Assembly: GCA_964441235.1 (NCBI GenBank)
Contig: CAYTUQ010000006.1
Location: 1 to 64,000, forward strand
DNA: 64,000 bases
Source of the DNA: BS750m-G69 sp964441235
GTDB lineage: Bacteria; Fidelibacterota; UBA2242
Direction of reading: 5' to 3'
Positions 17,645 through 24,461 of this stretch are shown piece by piece (position 1 is the stretch's first letter; each line of letters begins with the position of its first letter). Under the pieces are notes generated by a model, which was not told the DNA's origin, did not search any database, and saw only the letters and a list, made by a program, of their open reading frames with translations. The position numbers and the translations under genes are program-made.

Positions 17645-18261
17645 GGTTTTACTCCTTTTGTTTTTTTTAGTTGTGTCGGAAGATCGCTCCTGGCGCATTT
17701 AACATAAACGATATTAATGTCACTTTTCATGATTATCACTTTAAACACCTCCAGTGTTTTGTCTGGGGGGCTCTTTTTTTCATCCGGCAACTGCCGGATG
17801 TTATTCACATTCAATCCCTCCGGGATTGTCTGACACTCATAATGTTCTAATAACCCTGTCCCAAAGGGATCCCTGTGGGACAAGGGTTAAATATGAATAA
17901 CAATAGGTAAGACCTGCTGACTGAGGAGTCAACGACCAACCCTCCAACCCTGCAAGGGTTGAACTACTTATATCTGTTTTTTCCAGAACTGTTTTCATAT
18001 TTATCACTTTAAACAACTTCGGTGTTTTGTTTGGGTAAAATGGTAAATTAAATAAATGCGAATTTTCTTGGCAAATTAGAAATTCCCTTTTCATATGTCA
18101 TTTTATTTAAAAACGTTTAGAATGTCAATAAAAAATGTTAGAAACTTCGTTCTTTTCTGTTTCTATTGTAACAGTCTCTTTATAAATTATTTTCAATAAA
18201 TATGTTATGTTTTTTGAATTTTATAATTCTTTTTAAAGTTTAATTTTACTCCGAGGTGGTA
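17645..18261. repeat. Non-coding stretch built from palindromic and direct repeats
   Basis: About 600 bp without a credible gene; small open frames here follow the repeats. Two direct copies of a ~35-bp unit (TTATCACTTTAAACA..C followed by GTGTTTTGTxTGGG) lie at ~17734-17768 and ~18002-18035. Between them are short palindromes: CATCCGGCAACTGCCGGATG at ~17780-17799, a CTCCGGGA element near 17818, a GTCCCAAAGGGATCCC/GGGAC element near 17863-17886 and ACCCTGCAAGGGTT near 17945. The right part (from 18062) belongs to the long direct repeat. Confidence 0.7.
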
Positions 18262-18615
18262 ATGAATTTTCAGATAATAGTTTTACTTATTCCTCCTATA
18301 TTACTTGCATTAACATTCTATGAATATATGCATGGATACACTGCTTATAGATTGGGAGACCCAACTGCTAAATATGCTGGTAGATTAACGATGAATCCTA
18401 TCGCACATCTTGATCCTATTGGAACATTAATGGTATTTCTTGTCCACTTTGGATGGGCGAAGCCGGTACCTGTGAATCCTTCGTATTTTCATGATCCTAA
18501 AAGAGACATGTTGATTGTATCGGTTGCCGGACCTGCTGCGAACATGGTTTTGGCTTTATTAAGTGGAATATTGGTTCGTTTTGCACGCGCAGGAGCTCTT
18601 ATCTTTTTGCCCCAT
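18062..18615. repeat. Long direct repeat, left copy (promoter region and front of M50 gene)
   Basis: About 550 bp repeated at 20412-20964 with constant offset 2,349 and scattered substitutions. It covers ~200 bp of upstream AT-rich sequence plus the first ~118 codons of the protease gene. Together the two copies bracket the toxin-antitoxin region. Confidence 0.9.
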
Positions 18616-18663
18616 AATTTTGTTAATCCCAATTCTCCCTTTCCCACCTTAAGAATTTTCTAA
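18262..18663 (+). pseudogene. Truncated, active-site-dead copy of an M50/site-2 protease gene
   Basis: 133 residues from the ATG at 18262 (GAGG ribosome binding site at 18253), against 211 in the intact copy at 20611. The first ~118 residues match closely, but the zinc-binding HExxH has become YEYMH: the codon CAT in the intact copy is TAT here, so the first His ligand is lost. After residue ~118 the sequence diverges ('NFVNPNSPFPTLRIF') and stops, so the second half with the 'PPLDGSK' motif is missing. It cannot be an active metalloprotease. Confidence 0.85.
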
Positions 18664-18707
18664 TCCCCAAAATAATTGATTGTATTACCAAGAAGTTGAA
18701 TTTCTAC

Positions 18708-18736
18708 TTGACTTTCCACTAAATAAATCTTACATT
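18708..18736 (+). promoter_or_regulatory. Sigma70-like promoter of the AbrB-VapC module
   Basis: TTGACT (18708-18713), a 17-base spacer, then TACATT (18731-18736), 38 bases before the antitoxin ATG. Five of six and four of six matches to the housekeeping hexamers. The antitoxin, being AbrB-like, would be expected to bind near here. Confidence 0.5.
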
Positions 18737-18774
18737 TTATAAAAAGTAATATTAAAAACGAAACGGTTACCAAA

Positions 18775-19017
18775 ATGTTAACTTCAACTATTACACAAAA
18801 AGGTCAAGTCACAATCCCTAAAAAAATTCGAGACGACCTTAATCTCAAGACAAATGACAAAGTCATATTTGTACGACGAGCCGATTCAATCATCATAAAA
18901 CCTATTCGGGACATATTAAGTCTTCGCGGAATAGTAGGAGTCAATGATTCCCAGGATTTTGTATCCATCAGAGAAAAAGTAAAGACTGAAGTCTCGAAGC
19001 GACTTGCAAATGAATAA
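18775..19017 (+). CDS. AbrB/MazE-family antitoxin of a type II toxin-antitoxin pair
   Basis: 80 residues with the SpoVT/AbrB swapped-hairpin DNA-binding fold: 'STITQKGQVTIPKKIRDDL' followed by 'DKVIFVRRADSIIIKPI'. The C-terminal half ('REKVKTEVSKRLANE') is the likely toxin-binding tail. The stop overlaps the following PIN-domain gene by 8 bases, so the two are translationally coupled. By family rule it would neutralise the toxin and repress the operon. Confidence 0.85.
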   Translation: MLTSTITQKGQVTIPKKIRDDLNLKTNDKVIFVRRADSIIIKPIRDILSLRGIVGVNDSQDFVSIREKVKTEVSKRLANE

Positions 19018-19423
19018 AGTTTTCGTGGACACAAATCTTTTCCTTCGTTATTTAACAAATGACTTGCCCGAACAGGCAACATTGCTTGAAAACCTGATCG
19101 AGAGATCAAATCGCGGTGAAATACAACTTGTCGAAAATTCCATAGTTTTTGCTGAAATAGTATGGACATTGCAATCTTTTTACAAATACCCAAAAGACAG
19201 AATAGATGAAATTGTAAGCGCCATCGTTGCATCCAAAGCGTTTGAAATTGAAGAAAGAGATATACTCTTGCAAGCATTGGAGGATTTTCACTCCTTGAAC
19301 ATTGATTTCATAGATGCATATATCGCATCATGGATGGGGAAAAGAAAACTTTACAAAATAACCACACTCAACAAAAGAGATTTCAAACGCGTTCCTGGTT
19401 TATCTGTCCTTGATCTCAAATAA
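19010..19423 (+). CDS. vapC: VapC-type PIN-domain ribonuclease toxin
   Basis: PIN-domain RNase of ~137 residues, predicted to cleave RNA when released from its antitoxin. The acidic active site is visible: Asp in 'VFVDTNLFLRY', Glu in 'FAEIVWTLQ' and Asp in 'NIDFIDAYIAS', with 'TTLNKRDF' as the fourth position. The frame opens at 19004, but the ATG at 19010 ('MNKVFVDTN') overlaps the antitoxin stop and fits the family N-terminus. The specific RNA target is not predictable. Confidence 0.88.
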   Translation: MNKVFVDTNLFLRYLTNDLPEQATLLENLIERSNRGEIQLVENSIVFAEIVWTLQSFYKYPKDRIDEIVSAIVASKAFEIEERDILLQALEDFHSLNIDFIDAYIASWMGKRKLYKITTLNKRDFKRVPGLSVLDLK

Positions 19424-19537
19424 GTTCATATTGTGACTTCCTTTGCAAGAACTATTACATCTTGGGCATTTTTAAGTTCCTGTCAGTGCGAAGAAGACAC
19501 TCGCACCTCAATTAATTACTGCGACATAATCGAAATC

Positions 19538-19676
19538 TCACCTCACCAACACCAGCTTCTTCAACCCCCGAAACTCCCTCGCCTTAATCCTGCACAGATA
19601 AAACCCTGAAGAAACAGGTTGATTCATTTCATCACTCCCGTTCCATATAATTTTATGCAGGATAGCCATGTTGGCC
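19538..19676 (-). pseudogene. Orphan fragment of a sorting-type C-terminal domain
   Basis: Encodes only the tail of a FlgD-Ig/type IX-like sorting domain: 'HKIIWNGSDEMNQPVSSGFY' then 'LCRIKAREFRGLKKLVLVR' and a TGA. No signal peptide, passenger or start of the domain precedes it; the toxin gene's stop lies immediately upstream at 19677. It looks like debris of a larger secreted-protein gene. A sister fragment lies at 20271-20390. Confidence 0.7.
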
Positions 19677-19958
19677 TTAACTGAAGAAAATGGGATAATT
19701 ATAAATCTTGTTATGATGGCCAATGAAGCGAAATTCTGCTACATCTTTTTCCACAAATTTGAAGATAATCCTATAATCTAAATCAACTCGAAAACTCCAG
19801 ACATCATGATCCTTGGGGTGCAATTTCTCAGTTCTTAAAACTGGATTGAATGGATTCTCTTTGAAAAGATCAGTCTTTTCTGCAGCCCTTTTTTGAATCC
19901 TTATATCAAACTTTTTAAAGAGCTTGTCAAACGTTTTTGTGGTAACAATTCTTATCAT
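19677..19958 (-). CDS. RelE/ParE-superfamily toxin
   Basis: 93 residues with the RelE-like layout: N-terminal helices ('TTKTFDKLFKKFDIRIQKRA'), then the beta-sheet core 'DVWSFRVDLDYRIIFKFVEK' and 'AEFRFIGHHNKIY'. The Arg in 'DYRIIF' and the terminal 'GHHNKIY' correspond to the usual RelE/YoeB-type functional positions. It starts inside the antitoxin stop (ATGA overlap, 19955-19958). Likely a ribosome-dependent mRNA interferase or gyrase-type toxin; which of these is not resolved. Confidence 0.85.
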   Translation of the reverse strand: MIRIVTTKTFDKLFKKFDIRIQKRAAEKTDLFKENPFNPVLRTEKLHPKDHDVWSFRVDLDYRIIFKFVEKDVAEFRFIGHHNKIYNYPIFFS

Positions 19959-20161
19959 TCATCCATTAACCCGTAAAGCGACTCTCTTTCCGTAATTCTC
20001 CCCTCTCGGTGATCTTGTTCTGATTTCTCCAAGTATTTAATAAACTCTTCTCTAAATAGACCGCAAGCATTACAAAAGCTCTCGAAATCTTCTTTATCAA
20101 TTTCTATGCGAATCTTTCCCGCATTGGTTTTTGACACTTCTGTATTTAAATAATTGGCCAT
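19955..20161 (-). CDS. Antitoxin partner of the RelE-like toxin
   Basis: 68 residues, acidic C-terminus ('KYLEKSEQDHREGRITERES'), first in a two-gene minus-strand operon with a 4-base overlap to the toxin. An AGAGGTG ribosome binding site lies 5 bases before the ATG. No clear DNA-binding motif family is recognised, so the call rests on size, order and overlap. Confidence 0.75.
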   Translation of the reverse strand: MANYLNTEVSKTNAGKIRIEIDKEDFESFCNACGLFREEFIKYLEKSEQDHREGRITERESLYGLMDE

Positions 20162-20270
20162 ACCACACCTCTTTGTGTTAGTTTCGGTACTTTTGTTATA
20201 GGTTACAAAAATATTTTACACGGTTATTGAATAAATAAGCGTAATCGGTTTTCGCAATAGAACCGCAAAT

Positions 20271-20390
20271 TCACCTCACTAAAACCAGCTTCTTCAATTC
20301 CCGAAACTCCCCTGCCTTAATCCTGCATAGATAAATCCCGTAAGAAACCGGCTGGCTCATCCCGTCCCCTCCGTCCCATAAAATTACATA
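20271..20390 (-). pseudogene. Second orphan fragment of a sorting-type C-terminal domain
   Basis: Encodes 'NYVILWDGGDGMSQPVSYGI' followed by 'YLCRIKAGEFRELKKLVLVR' and TGA, clearly similar to the fragment at 19538-19676 in both protein and DNA. It has no upstream gene body and ends where the right-hand long direct repeat begins (~20412). The pair suggests that this zone arose by repeated duplication and deletion. Confidence 0.7.
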
Positions 20391-20411
20391 GTTACACTTA
20401 AACAAGTATGG

Positions 20412-20964
20412 ATTTTCTGGCAAATTAGAAATTCCATTTTCATATGGCATTTTATTTAAAAACGTTTAGAATGTCAATAAAAAATATTAGAAACTTCGTT
20501 CTTTTCTGTTTCTATTGTAACAGTCTCTTTATAAATTATTTTAAATAAATATGATATGCTATTTGAATTTTATAATTTTTTTTAAAGTTTAATTTTACTC
20601 CGAGGTATTAATGAATTTTCAGATAATAGTTTTACTTATTCCTCCCATATTACTTGCGTTAACATTTCATGAATATATGCACGGATACACTGCTTATAGA
20701 TTGGGAGACCCAACTGCTAAATATGCAGGTAGATTAACAATGAATCCTCTCGCACATCTTGATCCTATTGGAACGTTGATGGTATTTCTTGTTCATTTTG
20801 GATGGGCGAAGCCGGTACCTGTGAATCCTTCATATTTTCATGATCCTAAAAGAGACATGTTGATTGTTTCGGTTGCCGGACCTGCTGCTAACATGGTTTT
20901 AGCTTTGTTAAGTGGAATATTGGTCCGGTTTGTACGTGCAGGCGCTCTTAACTTTTTGCCTCAT
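20412..20964. repeat. Long direct repeat, right copy
   Basis: Partner of 18062-18615. This copy retains the intact HEYMH motif and runs on into a full-length gene, so it is the functional locus; the left copy is derived or decayed. Confidence 0.9.
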
Positions 20965-21246
20965 GTTATTCTTCAACCTGTTTATATAATGCTCATACTG
21001 AGTTTGCAGATAAATATAGCTCTGGCAATTTTCAACATAATTCCAATACCCCCGCTTGACGGCTCAAAAATATTGTACGGACTATTGCCTTATAAATATG
21101 AGTATATTATCGACCCTCTTGAAAAATATGGTTCCTTTATCCTTATGGGAGTAATTCTTTTTGGATGGATAACGAAAATATCTATTATAGGTGCTTTTAT
21201 CAGTCCATTCATAAACTTTTTTTCAAACATTTTTGGAGGTGTGTGA
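20611..21246 (+). CDS. M50 / site-2 protease family intramembrane metalloprotease
   Basis: 211-residue membrane protease. The zinc motif 'FHEYMHGY' (H20, E21, H24) lies in the first transmembrane segment; the conserved 'AGPAANMVLALLSG' and the C-terminal 'IFNIIPIPPLDGSK', with the third (Asp) ligand, are all present. Several hydrophobic segments span the length, and there is no PDZ domain, so it belongs to the compact SREBP-like group rather than RseP. The ATG has a CGAGG site upstream. Substrate unknown; a duplicate front half lies at 18262. Confidence 0.9.
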   Translation: MNFQIIVLLIPPILLALTFHEYMHGYTAYRLGDPTAKYAGRLTMNPLAHLDPIGTLMVFLVHFGWAKPVPVNPSYFHDPKRDMLIVSVAGPAANMVLALLSGILVRFVRAGALNFLPHVILQPVYIMLILSLQINIALAIFNIIPIPPLDGSKILYGLLPYKYEYIIDPLEKYGSFILMGVILFGWITKISIIGAFISPFINFFSNIFGGV

Positions 21247-21521
21247 TGGTTATATAATTACACATTATTATTTATTACTGCGAGTCGGGATTAGCACAAA
21301 TGTTTAACTAATTATGATAGGTATTAATATCAAATTTTAAATTTTAAATTGAATATTTTAAGAAAATATTTTCTAATCCCAAGTCTCTAAAACAATTTGC
21401 CTCATCGAGATCCTTCGTAGAAGTCCTCCGTGACCGTTGGGACAATTTGAAATTTGTCTCGCTCCGAAGGAGTCCCTATGGGAAAGAGACCCCTTTGGGG
21501 CAATTTCAACGGAGTTGCATT

Positions 21522-21698
21522 ATGAATAAACCTCGAAAGTTTTCAATAAAAGATAAGCGAGCTGAGAGAGATAAAAGAAGGATACATTTTAAGCGCTTAG
21601 GAAGAAACCCAAAAAAGATGGTGAAACCTCTTTGGTGGCTTCTTTTATTAACTATTATCGTTTTAGCAATAATGTTTTACCTGAATAGAATCAGTTAG
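21522..21698 (+). CDS. Small basic protein with one C-terminal membrane helix
   Basis: 58 residues from the ATG at 21522 (GGAG 7 bases upstream); the longer open frame from 21447 runs back into palindromic repeat sequence and is unlikely. The N-terminal half is very basic ('KDKRAERDKRRIHFKRLGR') and the end is a single hydrophobic helix ('PLWWLLLLTIIVLAIMFYL'). This looks like a tail-anchored small protein. No family recognised. Confidence 0.55.
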   Translation: MNKPRKFSIKDKRAERDKRRIHFKRLGRNPKKMVKPLWWLLLLTIIVLAIMFYLNRIS

Positions 21699-21773
21699 GA
21701 ATTAATTATTCACCGCCCCGAAGGGATCTCCATGAGACAGAGGACGCTGAGATATAAGAATTTTAATTATGTA

Positions 21774-21862
21774 AAAGTGCCTAAAGTGAACTAAAGTGTC
21801 TAAAGTGAAAAGTGCCTGATGAACAATGACCAATTAACAATAAACAATAAACAATATACAAT
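21774..21862. repeat. Low-complexity tandem tracts
   Basis: Two adjacent tracts: four variants of an AAAGTG(C/A)CTAA-type unit (21774-21815), then an AT-rich CAATAAACAATA-type unit (~21822-21862). They sit in the gap before ftcD and contain no gene. Confidence 0.7.
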
Positions 21863-21946
21863 TTATGTATTTTGAAAATATCAACTTTTATGTCTCGTTG
21901 TCTAAGGAGATAATTTTGTTTTTATTGGCAAATATAGGAGCTGTTT

Positions 21947-23626
21947 ATGCCGGAAATTATTGAATGTATTCCAAATTTTAGTGAAGGACGCAATCTCAAT
22001 GTAATTAAAGCAATTACCGACGCTATTGAATCGGTAGATGAAGTTAAGCTGCTGGATGTTGACCCTGGCGCCGATACTAATCGGACAGTGGTGACATTTA
22101 TCGGTACGAAAAAAGGTATTGTTGAGGGAGCTTTTGCCGGAATTGCCAGAGCTGCTGAAGTAATTGATATGCGCAGGCATTCAGGTGCTCACGCACGGCT
22201 GGGTGCTACTGATGTATGTCCACTTGTGCCTATTTCAGGAATCAGTAAAGAAGAGTGTATTGAAATTTCGCATAAACTGGCAAAGCGTGTTGCAGAAGAA
22301 CTGAAAATCCCAATATATCTTTATGAAAAGTCGGCACAATCACCCGACCGTGAGAACCTTGCTAATATCAGGAGTGGTGAATATGAGGCTTTGGCTAAGA
22401 AGATTAAAGACCCACACTGGGCACCTGATTACGGTGAGGCGGTTTTTAATGCGAAGTCCGGTGCTACTGTTATTGGGGTGCGTGAATTTTTAATTGCCTA
22501 TAATGTTAATTTAAATACAAATGACAGGAAATTGGCACATGATATTGCTTTAACCATTCGTGAAAATGGAAGATTGAAACGTGACAAAAAGGGGAAAGTC
22601 ATCCGAGATGAAAACGGCGTAGCACTGCGTCAGCCTGGTACATTAAAGTCAACAAAGGCTGTCGGTTGGTATATTGACGAATATAAAATGGCGCAAGTGT
22701 CCATTAATTTAACGAATTACAAAATAACCGCTCCTCATGAAGTTTTTGAAGAGATAAGGCGAATTGCGACAAAAAAAGGTCTGCGTGTAACCGGTTCTGA
22801 AGTGGTTGGATTAATTCCAAAAGAAGCAATGTTAATGGCGGGACGTTATTATCTCAAAAACCAGAGAAAATCGGAAGGAGTTCCTGAAAGTGAATTAATA
22901 CGTGTGGCAATTCAGTCTATGGGTCTGAATGATGTTTCACCTTTTGATCCTGCAAAGAAAATCATTGAATATCAATTTAAAGAATTTGATAAACCACTTA
23001 TTGACATGACGGTGAGGGATTTTGCAGATGAACTTTCTACTGATTCACCTGCTCCCGGTGGCGGAAGTGTTTCGGCTTTATGCGGTTCACTATCGGCAAG
23101 TCTAGCCGCTATGGTTGCAAATTTGACATATGGTAAAAAAGGTTACGAGCGGCAGTTTAAGAAAATGAATGATATTGCTGTTGAAGCACAGCATCTTAAA
23201 GACGAATTGCTGCGTTTAGTTGATCTCGATTCACTTGCTTTTAATAAAGTTATGGATAGTTTACGTTTACCTAAAAAGACTGACGATGATAAAGCAAAGA
23301 GAGTTAGGGCAATTCAGGATGCGACAAAACAAGCCACGCTTGTTCCGCTTTCTGTAATGAAGACAACATTAAAAGTTTTAAACTATGTTGATACCGTTTC
23401 AAAATATGGAAATGTCAATTCTATTAGTGATGCCGGTGTTGCAGCTCTTGCGGCAGGCACTGCTGTGAAGGGTGCAGGATTTAATGTGTTAATTAATTTG
23501 CCGGGAGTTGATGATAGAGGATTTTGTGATAAAATGCGTAGTAAAGTCGCTGAGTTGAATAAAAATGGTCAAAGGATTGTCTGGAAAATTGTGAAGAGAG
23601 TAGAGGAGAAAATTGAAGAAATGTAG
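21947..23626 (+). CDS. ftcD: Bifunctional glutamate formimidoyltransferase / formimidoyl-THF cyclodeaminase
   Basis: Fused FtcD of 559 residues. It transfers the formimino group of formiminoglutamate (a histidine-degradation product) to tetrahydrofolate, then deaminates it to methenyl-THF. Residues 1-~330 are the transferase: 'ECIPNFSEGRNLNVI', 'LLDVDPGADTNRTVVTFIG' and 'DMRRHSGAHARLGATDVCP' with the catalytic His-containing loop. Residues ~345-559 are the cyclodeaminase: 'TVRDFADELSTDSPAPGGGS' and 'DAGVAALAAGTAVKGA'. An AGGAG site lies upstream of the ATG. No other histidine-utilisation gene is in the window. Confidence 0.95.
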   Translation: MPEIIECIPNFSEGRNLNVIKAITDAIESVDEVKLLDVDPGADTNRTVVTFIGTKKGIVEGAFAGIARAAEVIDMRRHSGAHARLGATDVCPLVPISGISKEECIEISHKLAKRVAEELKIPIYLYEKSAQSPDRENLANIRSGEYEALAKKIKDPHWAPDYGEAVFNAKSGATVIGVREFLIAYNVNLNTNDRKLAHDIALTIRENGRLKRDKKGKVIRDENGVALRQPGTLKSTKAVGWYIDEYKMAQVSINLTNYKITAPHEVFEEIRRIATKKGLRVTGSEVVGLIPKEAMLMAGRYYLKNQRKSEGVPESELIRVAIQSMGLNDVSPFDPAKKIIEYQFKEFDKPLIDMTVRDFADELSTDSPAPGGGSVSALCGSLSASLAAMVANLTYGKKGYERQFKKMNDIAVEAQHLKDELLRLVDLDSLAFNKVMDSLRLPKKTDDDKAKRVRAIQDATKQATLVPLSVMKTTLKVLNYVDTVSKYGNVNSISDAGVAALAAGTAVKGAGFNVLINLPGVDDRGFCDKMRSKVAELNKNGQRIVWKIVKRVEEKIEEM

Positions 23627-23682
23627 AGAAATTTCCCGCGGAACACGCTAAAAACACGAAAAAGATTGGTTAGAGTAAGAGA

Positions 23683-24308
23683 ATGACTAAAATTATTTAT
23701 CCTGATGAAAGTTATGCTATAATTGGGGCATGTTTTAATGTGTATAAAGAAATGGGTGCTGGATTTTTAGAGGCGGTTTATCAAGAATGTTTAGAAATAG
23801 AATTTGAATATCAGAAAATCCCCTATTTTTCACAAAAAGAGATGAAATTAAGATATAGGGATAGGCAATTGAAGAAAACATATCAACCTGATTTTATTTG
23901 TTATGATAAGATTATTGTTAGGATTAAAGCATTGTACAGTTTGATTGATGAGAATAAAGCTCAGTTAATTAGTGTCTGTCTATAAAGTCGAATAAACCGA
24001 TCCATACGGATCTGTAAGATGAATCGGTTAGAGTTTTTTAATGTATTCATGCCCACCCTGATAAATCAGGGTGTTGTCTTAACATCTTAATAATGTGATA
24101 ATTGAGATAACACCACAATTTATTGTGGTGGATAAGCGATGTCCAATATTATACAACCACTTTAGTGGTTTACTGAGTTTATAGACAAACTTTAATTAAT
24201 TATTTGAATGCAGCTGAGATGAAACTTGGATTTTTGATGAACTTTGGGCATTTTCCGAAACTTGAATACGAACGACTAATTTTATCAGATAGAAAGATAT
24301 CCCGCTAA
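23683..24308 (+). pseudogene. GxxExxY-family gene split by a 220-bp insertion
   Basis: The N-terminal part ('PDESYAIIGACFNVYKEMGA' with the family motif 'GFLEAVYQ') runs to 'ENKAQLI' and then hits a foreign insertion that adds 'SVCL' and a stop at 23985. Removing 23972-24198 (the insert plus one copy of the 7-bp duplication) restores a continuous frame: 'AQLINYLNAAEMKLGFLMNF' and on to a stop at 24306-24308, giving ~132 residues, the normal family length. A Glu usual in 'VEIKA' reads 'VRIKA' here. Function of the family is not established. Confidence 0.85.
23972..24191. mobile_element. MITE-like non-autonomous element with 7-bp target duplication
   Basis: A 220-bp insert flanked by TTAATTA on both sides (23965-23971 and 24192-24198). 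The ends are imperfect inverted repeats: left TGTCTGTCTATAAA against the complement of the right end AGTTTGTCTATAAA (12 of 14), and similarity extends to a shared TAAACC ~20 bp in. Inside are several perfect hairpins, e.g. CACCCTGATAAATCAGGGTG (24054-24073) and CACCACAATTTATTGTGGTG (24111-24130). There is no coding capacity, so it would be moved in trans by a transposase encoded elsewhere. Confidence 0.8.
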
Positions 24309-24396
24309 AAACACGAAAAAGATTGGTTAGAGTAAGAGAATGACTAAAATTATTTATCCTGATGAAAGTTATGCTATAATTGGGGCATGTTTTAAT
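24298..24396 (+). pseudogene. Partial duplicate of the GxxExxY gene start
   Basis: About 95 bp nearly identical to ~23646-23742: it contains the upstream AAAACACGAAAAAGATTGG stretch, the ATG (24341) and the first ~19 codons ('TKIIYPDESYAIIGACFN'), and then breaks off into unrelated AT-rich sequence. A duplicated gene head without a body, just before mutL. Confidence 0.85.
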
Positions 24397-24461
24397 TTTT
24401 ATATAATAAAAAAGAATATTTTAGTGTCATTTAGTGTATTTCGTGGGTTATATTAATAAGT

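Noticed and set aside
17632..18094. Two minus-strand frames of 83-85 codons upstream of the frameshifted gene
   Set aside because: Both are made of palindromic and direct repeat sequence, lack signal or domain features, and overlap each other.
19004..19276. Antisense frame across the AbrB-VapC genes (18804-19277)
   Set aside because: It has no ribosome binding site or family features and lies opposite two well-supported toxin-antitoxin genes.
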